NCBI GenBank assembly: GCA_943735955.1 | Contig: OX030955.1 | Location: 12,861,383-12,925,382, forward strand | Length of the DNA stretch: 64,000 nt | Origin: Piscicola geometra | Taxonomy: Eukaryota > Annelida > Clitellata > Hirudinida > Piscicolidae | Direction: 5' to 3' | Shown here: positions 1-16,000 of the stretch, in pieces | Layout of the letters: every line of letters begins with the position of its first letter | How positions within the stretch are numbered: the first letter of the stretch is position 1 | The notes under the pieces: generated by a model | Databases searched by the model: none | Told to the model about the DNA's origin: nothing | Seen by the model: only the letters and a program-made list of their open reading frames with translations | Translations under genes and position numbers: made by a program

Positions 1-1040
1 TGCCGACTACTGCATCAACTACAGTGCCGACTACTGCATCGACAACAATGCCAACTACTGCATCAACTACAGTGCCAATTACTACATCGACAACAGTACC
101 GACTACTGCATCGACAACAGTGCCGACTACTGCATCAACAACAGTGCCGACTACTGCATCACCAACAGTGCCGACAACTGCATCGACAACAGTGCCGACT
201 ACTGCATCGACAACAGTGCTGAATACTGCATCAACAACAGTGCCGACTACTGCATCAACAGCAATGACGACTACTGCATCGACAACAGTGCCGACTACTG
301 CATCAACAACAGTGCCGACTACGGCATCGACAACAGTGCCGACCACTGCATTAACAACAGTGCCGACTAGTGCATCAACTACAGTGCCGACCACTGCATT
401 AACAACAGTGCCGACTAGTGCATCAACAACAGTGCTGACTACTGCATCAACAACAGTGCCGACTACTGCATCAACAACAGTGCCGACTACTGCATCAACA
501 ACAGTGCCGACTACTGCATCAACAACAGTGCCGACTACTGCATCAACAACAGTGCCGACTACTGCATCGACAACAGTGCCGACTATTGCATCAACTACAG
601 TGCCGACTACTGCATCAACAACAGTGCCGACTACTGCATCGACAACAGTGCCGACTATTGCATCAACTACAGTGCCGACTACTGCATCAACTACAGTGCC
701 GACTACTGCATCGACAACAATGCCAACTACTGCATTAACTACAGTGCCAATTACTACATCGACAACAGTACCGACTACTGCATCGACAACAGTGCCGACT
801 ACTGCATCAACAACAGTGCCGACTACTGCATCACCAACAGTGCCGACAACTGCATCGACAACAGTGCCGACTACTGCATCGACAACAGTGCTGAATACTG
901 CATCAACAACAGTGCCGACTACTGCATCAACAGCAATGACGACTACTGCATCGACAATAGTGCCGACTACTGCATCAACAACAGTGCCGACTACGGCATC
1001 GACAACAGTGCCGACCACTGCATTAACAACAATGCCGACT
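1..1040 (+). repeat. Related blocks at 672-bp and 3,720-bp offsets
   Basis: The opening bases match again at about 673 (28 units on) and at 3,721 (155 units on). The shared order of variants is an ATG CCA unit, a CCA ATT ACT ACA unit, a GTA CCG unit, a TCA CCA/ACC Thr variant, CTG AAT, an AAT GAC-bearing unit and an ACG GCA unit near 313, 985 and 4,033. These show that the first 4 kb carries at least three copies of one ancestral block. Confidence 0.75.
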
Positions 1041-4000
1041 AGTGCATCAACAGCAGTGACGACTACTGCATCAACAACAGTGCCGACTATTGCATCAACT
1101 ACAGTGCCAACTACTGCATCGACAACAGTGCCGACTACTGCATCGACAACAGTGCTGACTACTGCATCAACAACAATGCCGACTACTGCATCAACAACAG
1201 TGCCGACTACTGCATCAACAACAGTGCCGACTACTGCATCAACTACAGTGCCGACTACTGCATCAACAACAGTGCCGACTACTGCATCGACAACAGTGCC
1301 GACTATTGCATCAACTACAGTGCCGACTACTGCATCAACAACAGTGCCGACTACTGCATCGACAACAGTGCCGACTATTGCATCAACTACAGTGCCGACT
1401 ACTGCATCAACTACAGTGCCGACTACTGCATCAACAACAGTGCCGACTACTGCATCGACAACAATGCCAACTACTGCATCAACTACAGTGCCAATTACTA
1501 CATCGACAACAGTACCGACTACTGCATCGACAACAGTGCCGACTACTGCATCAACAACAGTGCCGACTACTGCATCAGCAACAGTGCCGACAACTGCATC
1601 GACAACAGTGCCGACTACTGCATCGACAACAGTGCTGAATACTGCATCAACAACAGTGCCAACTACTGCATCGACAAAAGTGCCGACCACTGCATCGACA
1701 ACAGTGCCGACTAGTGCATCAACAGCAGTGACGACTACTGCATCGACAACAGTGCCGACTTCTGCATCGACAACAGTGCCGACTACTGCATCAACCACAG
1801 TGCCGACTACTACATCGACAACAGTGCCGACTATTGCATCAACTATAGTGCCGACTACTGCATCAACAACAGTGCCGACTACTGAATCGACAACAGTGCC
1901 GACTATTGCATCAACTACAGTTCCGACTACTGCATCAACAACAGTGCCGACTACTGCATCGCCAGAAATGCCTACTACTGCATCAACTACAGTGCCAATT
2001 ACTACATCGACAACAGTGCCGACTACTGCATCGACAACAGTGCCGACTATTGCATCAACAACAGTGCCGACAACTGCTTCAACAACAGTGCCGACTACTG
2101 CATCGACAACAGTGCCGACCACTGCATCGACAACAGTGCCGACTACTGCATCGACAACAGTGCCGACTACTGCATCGACAACAGTGCCGACAACTGCATC
2201 AACAACAGTGCCGACTACTGCATCGACAACAGTGCCGACTACTGCATCGACAACAGTGTCGACTATTGCATCAACAACAGTGCCGAGTACTGCATCAACA
2301 ACAGTGCCGACTACTGCATCGACAACAGTGCCTACAACTGCTTCAACAACAGTGCCGACTACTGCATCGACAACAGTGCCGACCACTGCATCGACAACAG
2401 TGCCGACCACTGCATCGACAACAGTGCCGACTACTGCATCAACAGCAGTGACGACTATTGCATCAACAGCAGTGACGACTACTGCATCGACAACAGTGCC
2501 GACTACTGCATCAACAACAGTGCCGACTACTGCATCAACAACAGTGCCGACAACTGCATCGACAACAGTGCCGACTACTGCATCAACAACAGTGCCGACT
2601 ACTGCATCGACAACAGTGCCGACTATTGCATCAACTATAGTGCCGACTACTGCATCAACAACAGTGCTGACTACTGCATCAACAACAGTGCCGACTACTG
2701 CATCAACAACAGTGCCGACTACTGCATCAACTACAGTTCCGACTACTGCATCAACAACAGTGCCGACTACTGCATCGCCAGAAATGCCTACTACTGCATC
2801 AACTACAGTGCCAATTACTACATCGACAACAGTGCCGACTACTGCATCGACAACAGTGCCGACTATTGCATCAACAACAGTGCCGACAACTGCTTCAACA
2901 ACAGTGCCGACTACTGCATCGACAACAGTGCCGACCACTGCATCGACAACAGTGCCGACTACTGCATCGACAACAGTGCCGACTACTGCATCGACAACAG
3001 TGCCGACAACTGCATCAACAACAGTGCCGACTACTGCATCGACAACAGTGCCGACTACTGCATCGACAACAGTGTCGACTATTGCATCAACAACAGTGCC
3101 GAGTACTGCATCAACAACAGTGCCGACTACTGCATCGACAACAGTGCCTACAACTGCTTCAACAACAGTGCCGACTACTGCATCGACAACAGTGCCGACC
3201 ACTGCATCGACAACAGTGCCGACCACTGCATCGACAACAGTGCCGACTACTGCATCAACAGCAGTGACGACTATTGCATCAACAGCAGTGACGACTACTG
3301 CATCGACAACAGTGCCGACTACTGCATCAACAACAGTGCCGACTACTGCATCAACAACAGTGCCGACAACTGCATCGACAACAGTGCCGACTACTGCATC
3401 AACAACAGTGCCGACTACTGCATCGACAACAGTGCCGACTATTGCATCAACTATAGTGCCGACTACTGCATCAACAACAGTGCTGACTACTGCATCAACA
3501 ACAGTGCCGACTACTGCATCAACAACAGTGCCGACTACTGCATCAACAACAGTGCCGACTACTGCATCAACAACAGTGCCGACTACTGCATCAACAACAG
3601 TGCCGACTACTGCATCGACAACAGTGCCGACTATTGCATCAACTACAGTGCCGACTACTGCATCAACAACAGTGCCGACTACTGCATCGACAACAGTGCC
3701 GACTATTGCATCAACTACAGTGCCGACTACTGCATCAACTACAGTGCCGACTACTGCATCGACAACAATGCCAACTACTGCATCAACTACAGTGCCAATT
3801 ACTACATCGACAACAGTACCGACTACTGCATCGACAACAGTGCCGACTACTGCATCAACAACAGTGCCGACTACTGCATCACCAACAGTGCCGACAACTG
3901 CATCGACAACAGTGCCGACTACTGCATCGACAACAGTGCTGAATACTGCATCAACAACAGTGCCGACTACTGCATCAACAGCAATGACGACTACTGCATC

Positions 4001-7000
4001 GACAACAGTGCCGACTACTGCATCAACAACAGTGCCGACTACGGCATCGACAACAGTGCCGACCACTGCATTAACAACAGTGCCGACTAGTGCATCAACA
4101 GCAGTGACGACTACTGCATCAACAACAGTGCCGACTATTGCATCAACTACAGTGCCAACTACTGCATCGACAACAGTGCCGACCTCTGCATCGACAACAG
4201 TGCTGACTACTGCATCAACAACAGTGCCGACTACTGCATCAACAACAGTGCCGACTACTGCATCAACAACAGTGCCGACTACTGCATCAACAACAGTGCC
4301 GACTACTGCATCAACAACAGTGCCGACTACTGCATCGACAACAGTGCCGACTATTGCATCAACTACAGTGCCGACTACTGCATCAACAACAGTGCCGACT
4401 ACTGCATCGACAACAGTGCTGACTATTGCATCAACTACAGTGCCGACTACTGCATCAACTACAGTGCCGACTACTGCATCAACAACAGTGCCGACTACTG
4501 CATCGACAACAATGCCAACTACTGCATCAACTACAGTGCCAATTACTACATCGACAACAGTACCGACTACTGCATCGACAACAGTGCCGACTACTGCATC
4601 AACAACAGTGCCGACTACTGCATCAGCAACAGTGCCGACAACTGCATCGACAACAGTGCCGACTACTGCATCGACAACAGTGCTGAATACTGCATCAACA
4701 ACAGTGCCAACTACTGCATCGACAAAAGTGCCGACCACTGCATCGACAACAGTGCCGACTAGTGCATCAACAGCAGTGACGACTACTGCATCGACAACAG
4801 TGCCGACTACTGCATCAACAACAGTGCCGACTACTGCATCAACAACAGTGCCGACAACTGCATCGACAACAGTGCCGACTTCTGCATCGACAACAGTGCC
4901 GACTACTGCATCAACCACAGTGCCGACTACTACATCGACAACAGTGCCGACTATTGCATCAACTATAGTGCCGACTACTGCATCAACAACAGTGCCGACT
5001 ACTGAATCGACAACAGTGCCGACTATTGCATCAACTACAGTTCCGACTACTGCATCAACAACAGTGCCGACTACTGCATCGACAGAAATGCCTACTACTG
5101 CATCAACTACAGTGCCAATTACTACACCGACAACAGTGCCGACTACTGCATCGACAACAGTGCCGACTATTGCATCAACAACAGTGCCGACAACTGCTTC
5201 AAAAACAGTGCCGACTACTGCATCGACAACAGTGCCGACCACTGCATCGACAACAGTGCCGACTACTGCATCGACAACAGTGCCGACTACTGCATCGACA
5301 ACAGTGCCGACAACTGCATCAACAACAGTGCCGACTACTACATCGACAACAGTGCCGACTACTGCATCGACAACAGTGTCGACTATTGCATCAACAACAG
5401 TGCCGAGTACTGCATCAACAACAGTGCCGACTACTGCATCGACAACAGTGCCTACAACTGCTTCAACAACAGTGCTGACTACTGCATCGACAACAGTGCC
5501 GACCACTGCATCGACAACAGTGCCGACCACTGCATCGACAACAGTGCCGACTACTGCATCAACAGCAGTGACGACTATTGCATCAACAGCAGTGACGACT
5601 ACTGCATCGACAACAGTGCCGACTACTGCATCAACAACAGTGCCGACTACTGCATCAACAACAGTGCCGACAACTGCATCGACAACAGTGCCGACTTCTG
5701 CATCGACAACAGGGCCGACTACTGCATCAACAACAGTGCCGACTAGTGCATCGACAACAGTGCCGACTATTGCATCAACTATAGTGCCGACTACTGCATC
5801 AACAACAGTGCCGACTACTGCATCGACAACAGTGCCGACTATTGCATCAACTACAGCTCCGACTACTGCATCAACAACAGTGCTGACTACTGCATCGACA
5901 ACAGTGCCGACTAGTGCATCAACAGCAGTGACGACTACTGCATCGACAACAGTGCCGACTACTGCATCAACAACACTGCCGACAACTGCATCGACAACAG
6001 TGCCGACCACTGCATCGACAACAGTGCCGACTACTGCATCAACAGCAGTGACGACTATTGCATCAACAGCAGTGACGACTACTGCATCGACAACAGTGCC
6101 GACTACTGCATCAACAACAATGCCTACTACTGCATCAACTACAGTGCCAATTACTACATCGACAACAGTGCCGACTACTGCATCGACAACAGTGCCGACT
6201 ACTGCATCGACAACAGTGCCGACTACTGCATCGACAACAGTGCCGACTATTGCATCAACTACAGTGCCGACTACTGCATCAACAACAGTGCCGACTACTA
6301 CATCGACAACAATGCCTACTACTGCATCAACTACAGTGCCAATTACTACAACGACAACAGTGCCGACCACTGCATCGACAACAGTGCCGACTATTGCATC
6401 AACAGCAGTGACGACTACTGCATCGACAACAGTGCCGACTACTGCATCAACAACACTGCCGACAACTGCATCAACAACAGTGCCGACAACTGCATCGACA
6501 ACAGTGCCGACTATTGCATCAACAAAAGTACCGACCACTGCATCGACAACATTGCCGACTAGTGCATCAACAGCAGTGACGACTACTGCATCGACAACAG
6601 TGCCGACTACTGCATCAACAGCAGTGCCGACTATTGCATCAACAACAGTGCCGACTACTGCATCAACAACAGTGCCGACTACTGCATCAACAACAGTGCC
6701 GACTACTGCATCGACAACAGTGCCGACTATTGCATCAACAACAGTGCCGACTACTGCATCGACAAAAGTGCCGACTATTGCATCAACTACAGTGCCGACT
6801 ACTGCATCAACAACAGCGCCGACTACTGTATCGACAACAATGCCAACTACTGCATCAACTACAGTGCCAATTACAACATCGACAACAGTGCCGACTACTG
6901 CATCGACAACAGTGCCGACTACTGCATCGACAACAGTGTCGACTATTGCATCAACAACAGTGCCGAGTACTGCATCAACAACAGTGCCGACAACTGCTTC

Positions 7001-10000
7001 AACAACAGTGCTGAATACTGCATCGACAACAGTGCCGACTAGTGCATCAACAGCAGTGACGACTACTGCATCGACAACAGTGCCGACTACTGCATCGACA
7101 ACAGTGCCGACTACTGCATCAACAGCAGTGACGACTATTGCATCAACAGCAGTGACGACTACTGCATCGACAACAGTGCCGACAACTGCATCAACAACAA
7201 TGCCTACTACTGCACCAACTACAGTGCCAATTACTACATCGACAACTGTGCCGACTACTGCATCGACAACAGTGCCGACTACTGCATCGACAACAGTGCC
7301 GACTACTGCATCAACAGCAGTGACGACTATTGCATCAACAGCAGTGACGACTACTGCATCGACAACAGTGCCGACTACTGCATCAACAACAATGCCTACT
7401 ACTGCATCAACTACAGTGCCAATTACTACATCGACAACAGTGCCGACTACTGCATCGACAACAGTGCCGACTACTGCATCGACAACAGTGCCGACTACTG
7501 CATCGACAACAGTGCCGACTATTGCATCAACTACAGTGCCGACTACTGCATCGACAAAAGTGCCGACTATTGCATCAACTACAGTGCCGACTACTGCATC
7601 AACAACAGCGCCGACTACTGTATCGACAACAATGCCAACTACTGCATCAACTACAGTGCCAATTACAACATCGACAACAGTGCCGACTACTGCATCGACA
7701 ACAGTGCCGACTACTGCATCGACAACAGTGTCGACTATTGCATCAACAACAGTGCCGAGTACTGCATCAACAACAGTGCCGACAACTGCTTCAACAACAG
7801 TGCTGAATACTGCATCGACAACAGTGCCGACTAGTGCATCAACAGCAGTGACGACTACTGCATCGACAACAGTGCCGACTACTGCATCGACAACAGTGCC
7901 GACTACTGCATCAACAGCAGTGACGACTATTGCATCAACAGCAGTGACGACTACTGCATCGACAACAGTGCCGACAACTGCATCAACAACAATGCCTACT
8001 ACTGCACCAACTACAGTGCCAATTACTACATCGACAACTGTGCCGACTACTGCATCGACAACAGTGCCGACTACTGCATCGACAACAGTGCCGACTACTG
8101 CATCAACAGCAGTGACGACTATTGCATCAACAGCAGTGACGACTACTGCATCGACAACAGTGCCGACTACTGCATCAACAACAATGCCTACTACTGCATC
8201 AACTACAGTGCCAATTACTACATCGACAACAGTGCCGACTACTGCATCGACAACAGTGCCGACTACTGCATCGACAACAGTGCCGACTACTGCATCGACA
8301 ACAGTGCCGACTATTGCATCAACTACAGTGCCGACTACTGCATCAACAACAGTGCCGACTACTACATCGACAACAATGCCTACTACTGCATCAACTACAG
8401 TGCCAATTACTACAACGACAACAGTGTCGACCACTGCATCGACAACAGTGCCGACTATTGCATCAACAGCAGTGACGACTACTGCATCGACAACAGTGCC
8501 GACTACTGCATCAACAACACAGCTGACAACTGCATCAACAACAGTGCCGACTACTGCATCGACAACAGTGTCGACTATTGCATCAACAACAGTACCGACC
8601 ACTGCATCGACAACATTGCCGACTAGTGCATCAACAGCAGTGACTACTACTGCATCGACAACAGTGCCGACTACTGCATCAACAGCAGTGCCGACTATTG
8701 CATCAACAACAGTGCCAACTACTGCATCGACAACAGTGCCGACTACTGCATCGACAACAGTGCTGACTACTGCATCAACAACAGTGCCGACTACTGCATC
8801 AACAACAGTGCCGACTACTGCATCAACAACAGTGCCGACTACTGCATCGACAACAGTGCCGACTATTGCATCAACTACATTGCCGACTACTGCATTAACA
8901 ACAGTGCCGACTACTGCATCGACAACAGTGCCGACTATTGCATCAACTACAGTGCCGACTACTGCATCGACAACAGTGTCGACTATTGCATCAACAACAG
9001 TGCCGAGTACTGTATCGACAACAATGCCAACTACTGCATCAACTACAGTGCCAATTACAACATCGACAACAGTGCCGACTACTGCATCGACAACACAGCC
9101 GACAACTGCATCAACAACAGTGCCGACTACTGCATCGACAACATTGCCGACTAGTGCATCAACAGCAGTGACTACTACTGCATCGACAACAGTGCCGACT
9201 ACTGCATCAACAGCAGTGCCGACTATTGCATCAACAACAGTGCCAACTACTGCATCGACAACAGTGCCGACTACTGCATCGACAACAGTGCTGACTACTG
9301 CATCAACAACAGTGCCGACTACTGCATCAACAACAGTGCCGACTACTGCATCAACAACAGTGCCGACTACTGCATCGACAACAGTGCCGACTATTGCATC
9401 AACTACATTGCCGACTACTGCATCAACAACAGTGCCGACTACTGCATCGACAACAGTGCCGACTATTGCATCAACTACAGTGCCGACTACTGCATCGACA
9501 ACAGTGTCGACTATTGCATCAACAACAGTGCCGAGTACTGTATCGACAACAATGCCAACTACTGCATCAACTACAGTGCCAATTACAACATCGACAACAG
9601 TGCCGACTACTGCATTGACAACAGTGCCGACTACTGCATCGACAACAGTGTCGACTATTGCATCAACAACAGTGCCGAGTACTGCATCAACAACAGTGCC
9701 GACAACTGCTTCAACAACAGTGCTGACTACAGCATCGACAACAGTGCCGACTAGTGCATCAACAGCAGTGACGACTACTGCATCGACAACAGTGCCGACT
9801 ACTGCATCAACAACACTGCCGACAACTGCATCAACAACAGTGCCGACTACTGCATCAACAACAGTGCCTACAACTGCTTCAACAACAGTGCCGACTACTG
9901 CATCGACAAGAGTGCCGACTATTGCATCAACTACAGTGCCGACTTCTGCATCGACAACAGTGCCGACTACTGCATCAACAACAGTGCCGACTCCTGCATC

Positions 10001-13000
10001 GACAACAGTGCTGACTACTGCATCAACAACAGTGCCGACTACTGCATCGACAACAGTACCGACCACTGCATCGACAACATTGCCGACTAGTGCATCAACA
10101 GCAGTGACGACTACTGCATCGACAACAGTGCCGAATACTGCATCAACAACAGTGCCGACTATTGCATCAACTACAGTGCCAACTACTGCATCGACAACAG
10201 TGCCGACTACTGCATCAACAACAGTGCTGACTACTGCATCAACAACAGTGCCGACTACTGCATCAACAACAGTGCCGACTACTGCATCAACAACAGTGCC
10301 GACTACTGCATCGACAACAGTGCTGACTACTGCATCAACAACAGTGCCGACTACTGCATCAACAACAGTGCCGACTACTGCATCAACAACAGTGCCGACT
10401 ACTGCATCGACAACAGTGCCGACTATTGCATCAACTACAGTGCCGACTACTGCATCAACAACAGTGCCGACTACTGCATCGACAAGAGTGCCGACTATTG
10501 CATCAACTACAGTGCCGACTACTGCATCAACAACAGTGCCGACTACTGTATCGACAACAATGCCAACTACTGCATCAACTACAGTGCCAATTACAACATC
10601 GACAAAAGTGCCGACTACTGCATCGACAACAGTGCCGACTACTGCATCAACAACAGTGCCGACTACTGCATCGAGAACAGTGCTGACTACTGCATCGACA
10701 ACAGTGCCGACTATAGCATCAACTACAGTGCCGACTTCTGCATCGACAACAGTGCCGACTACTGCATCGACAACAGTGTCGACTATTGCATCAACAACAG
10801 TGCCGAGTACTGCATCAACAACAGTTCCGACAACTGCTTCAACAACAGTGCCGACTACTGCATCGACAACAGTGCTGACTACTGCATCGACAACAGTGCC
10901 GACTATAGCATCAACTACAGTGCCGACTTCTGCATCGACAACAGTGCCAACTACTGCATCAACAACAGTGCCGACTACTGCATCGACAACAGTGCCGACT
11001 ACTGCATCGACAACAGTGCTGACTACTGCATCGACAACAGTGCCGACTATAGCATCAACTACAGTGCCGACTTCTGCATCGACAACAGTGCCGACTACTG
11101 CATCGACAACAGTGCCGACTCCTGCATCGACAACAGTGCTGACTACTGCATCAACAACAGTGCCGACTACTGCATCGACAAAAGTACCGACCACTGCATC
11201 GACAACATTGCCGACTAGTCCATCAACAGCAGTGCCGACTACTGCATCGACAACAGTACCGACCACTGCATCGATAACATTGCCGACTAGTGCATCAACA
11301 ACAGTGCCAACTACTACATCGACAACAGTGCCGACCACTGCATTAACAACAGTGCCGACTACTGCATCGACAACAGTGCCGACCACTGCATCGACAACAG
11401 TGCCGACTACTGCATCGACAACAGTGCCGACAACTGCATCAACAACAGTGCCGACTACTGCATCGACAACAGTGCCGACAACTGCATCAACAACAGTGCC
11501 GACTACTGCATCGACAACAGTGCCGACTACTGCATCGAAAACAGTGTCGACTATTGCATCAACAACAGTGCCGAGTACTGCATCAACAACAGTGCCGACA
11601 ACTGCTTCAACAACAGTGCCGACTACTGCATCGACAACAGTGCCGACCACTGCATCGACAACAGTGCCGACTACTGCATCATCAGCAGTGACGACTACTG
11701 CATCGACAACAGTGCCGACTACTGCATCAACAGCAGTGACGACTACTGCATCGACAACAGTGCCGACTACTGCATCAACAACAGTGCCGACTACGGCATC
11801 GACAACAGTGCCGACCACTGCATTACCAACAGTGCCGACTACTGCATCGACAACAGTGCCGACTACTGCATCAACAACAGTGCCGACTACTGCATCGACA
11901 ACAGTGCTGACTACTGCATCGACAACAGTGCCGACTAGAGCATCAACTACAGTGCCGACTTCTGCATCGACAACAGTGCCGACTACTGCATCAACAACAG
12001 TGCCGACTCCTGCATCGAAAACAGTGCTGACTACTGCATCAACAACAGTGCCGACTACTGCATCGACAACAGTTCCGACCACTGCATCGACAACATTGCC
12101 GACTAGTGCATCAACAGCAGTGACGACTACTGCATCGACAACAGTGCCGACTACTGCATCAACAACAGTGCCGACTATTGCATCAACTACAGTGCCAACT
12201 ACTGCATCGACCACAGTGCCGACTACTGCATCGACAACAGTGCTGACTACTGCATCAACAACAGTGCCGACTACTGCATCAACAACAGTGCCGACTACTG
12301 CATCAACAACAGTGCCGACTACTGCATCGACAACAGTGCCGACTATTGCATCAACTACAGTGCCGACTACTGCATCAACAACAGTGCCGACTACTGCATC
12401 GACAACAGTGCCGACTATTGCATCAACTACAGTGCCGACTACTGCATCAACAACAGTGCCCACTACTGTATCGACAACAATGCCAACTACTGCATCAACT
12501 ACAGTGCCAATTACAACATCGACAAAAGTGCCGACTACTGCATCGACAGCAGTGCCGACTACTGCATCGACAACAGTGCCGACTACTGCATCAACAACAG
12601 TGCCGACTATTGCATCAACTACAGTGCCAACTACTGCATCGATAACAGTGCCGACTACTGCATCGACAACAGTGCTGACTACTGCATCAACGACAGTGCC
12701 GACTACTGCATCAACAACAGTGCCGACTACTGCATCAACAACAGTGCCGACTACTGCATCGACAACAGTGCCGACTACTGCATCAACAACAGTGCCGACT
12801 TTTGCATCAACTACAGTGCCAACTACTGCATCGACAACAGTGCCGACTACTGCATCGACAACAGTGCTGACTACTGCATCAACAACAGTGCCGACTACTG
12901 CATCAACAACAGTGCCGACTACTGCATCAACAACAGTGCCGACTACTGCATCGACAACAGTGCCGACTATTGCATCAACTACAGTGCCGACTACTGCATC

Positions 13001-16000
13001 AACAACAGTGCCGACTACTGCATCGACAACAATGCCTACTACTGCATCAACTACAGTGCCAATTACTACATCGACAACAGTGCCGACTACTGAATCGACA
13101 ACAGTGCCGAGTACTGCATCAACAACAGTGCCGACTACTGCATCGACAACAGTGCCGACTATTGCATCAATCACAGTGCCGACTACTGCATCAAAAACAG
13201 TGCCGACCACTGTATCGACAACAATGCCAACTACTGCATCAACTACAGTGCCAATTACAACATCGACAACAGTGCCGACTACTGCATCGACAACAGTGCC
13301 GACTACTACATCGACAACAGTGCCGACTATTGCATCAACTACAGTGCCGACTACTGCATCGACAACAGTGCCGACTACTGCATCGACAACAGTGCCGACT
13401 ATTGCATCAACTACAGTGCCGACTACTGCATCAACAACAGTGCCGACTACTGCATCGACAACAATGCCTACTACTGCATCAACAACAGTGCCGACTCCTG
13501 CATCGAAAACAGTGCTGACTACTGCATCAACAACAGTGCCGACTACTGCATCGACAACAGTTCCGACCACTGCATCGACAACATTGCCGACTAGTGCATC
13601 AACAGCAGTGACGACTACTGCATCGACAACAGTGCCGACTACTGCATCAACAACAGTGCCGACTATTGCATCAACTACAGTGCCAACTACTGCATCGACC
13701 ACAGTGCCGACTACTGCATCGACAACAGTGCTGACTACTGCATCAACAACAGTGCCGACTACTGCATCAACAACAGTGCCGACTACTGCATCAACAACAG
13801 TGCCGACTACTGCATCGACAACTGTGCCGACTATTGCATCAACTACAGTGCCGACAACTGCATCAACAACAGTGCCGACTACTGCATCGACAACAGTGCC
13901 GACTATTGCATCAACTACATTGCCGACTACTGCATCAACAACAGTGCCCACTACTGTATCGACAACAATGCCAACTACTGCATCAACTACAGTGCCAATT
14001 ACAACATCAACAAAAGTGCCGACTACTGCATCGACAGCAGTGCCGACTACTGCATCGACAACAGTGCCGACTACTGCATCAACAACAGTGCCGACTATTG
14101 CATCAACTACAGTGCCAACTACTGCATCGATAACAGTGCCGACTACTGCATCGACAACAGTGCTGACTACTGCATCAACGACAGTGCCGACTACTGCATC
14201 AACAACAGTGCCGACTACTGCATCAACAACAGTGCCGACTACTGCATCGACAACAGTGCCGACTACTGCATCAACAACAGTGCCGACTTTTGCATCAACT
14301 ACAGTGCCAACTACTGCATCGACAACAGTGCCGACTACTGCATCGACAACAGTGCTGACTACTGCATCAACAACAGTGCCGACTACTGCATCAACAACAG
14401 TGCCGACTACTGCATCAACAACAGTGCCGACTACTGCATCGACAACAGTGCCGACTATTGCATCAACTACAGTGCCGACTACTGCATCAACAACAGTGCC
14501 GACTACTGCATCGACAACAATGCCTACTACTGCATCAACTACAGTGCCAATTACTACATCGACAACAGTGCCGACTACTGAATCGACAACAGTGCCGAGT
14601 ACTGCATCAACAACAGTGCCGACTACTGCATCGACAACAGTGCCGACTATTGCATCAATCACAGTGCCGACTACTGCATCAAAAACAGTGCCGACCACTG
14701 TATCGACAACAATGCCAACTACTGCATCAACTACAGTGCCAATTACAACATCGACAACAGTGCCGACTACTGCATCGACAACAGTGCCGACTACTACATC
14801 GACAACAGTGCCGACTATTGCATCAACTACAGTGCCGACTACTGCATCGACAACAGTGCCGACTACTGCATCGACAACAGTGCCGACTATTGCATCAACT
14901 ACAGTGCCGACTACTGCATCAACAACAGTGCCGACTACTGCATCGACAACAATGCCTACTACTGCATCAACAACAGTGCCGACTCCTGCATCGAAAACAG
15001 TGCTGACTACTGCATCAACAACAGTGCCGACTACTGCATCGACAACAGTTCCGACCACTGCATTGACAACATTGCCGACTAGTGCATCAACAGCAGTGAC
15101 GACTACTGCATCGACAACAGTGCCGACTACTGCATCAACAACAGTGCCGACTATTGCATCAACTACAGTGCCAACTACTGCATCGACCACAGTGCCGACT
15201 ACTGCATCGACAACAGTGCTGACTACTGCATCAACAACAGTGCCGACTACTGCATCAACAACAGTGCCGACTACTGCATCAACAACAGTGCCGACTACTG
15301 CATCGACAACAGTGCCGACTATTGCATCAACTACAGTGCCGACTACTGCATCAACAACAGTGCCCACTACTGTATCGACAACAATGCCAACTACTGCATC
15401 AACTACAGTGCCAATTACAACATCGACAAAAGTGCCGACTACTGCATCGACAGCAGTGCCGACTACTGCATCGACAACAGTGCCGACTACTGCATCAACA
15501 ACAGTGCCGACTATTGCATCAACTACAGTGCCAACTACTGCATCGATAACAGTGCCGACTACTGCATCGACAACAGTGCCGACTATTGCATCAACTACAG
15601 TGCCGACTACTGCATCAACAACAGTGCCGACTACTGCATCGACAACAATGCCTACTACTGCATCAACAACAGTGCCGACTCCTGCATCGAAAACAGTGCT
15701 GACTACTGCATCAACAACAGTGCCGACTACTGCATCGACAACAGTTCCGACCACTGCATTGACAACATTGCCGACTAGTGCATCAACAGCAGTGACGACT
15801 ACTGCATCGACAACAGTGCCGACTACTGCATCAACAACAGTGCCGACTATTGCATCAACTACAGTGCCAACTACTGCATCGACCACAGTGCCGACTACTG
15901 CATCGACAACAGTGCTGACTACTGCATCAACAACAGTGCCGACTACTGCATCAACAACAGTGCCGACTACTGCATCAACAACAGTGCCGACTACTGCATC

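Noticed and set aside
48..50. In-frame ATG as a possible translation start
   Set aside because: It is a repeat-internal Met seen in many cassettes, with the open frame extending upstream to the window edge and no signal peptide or start context.
361..372. TAG and TAA strings in ACT AGT and ACT AAT units as stop codons
   Set aside because: They are out of frame: in the coding frame these are Thr-Ser and Thr-Asn.
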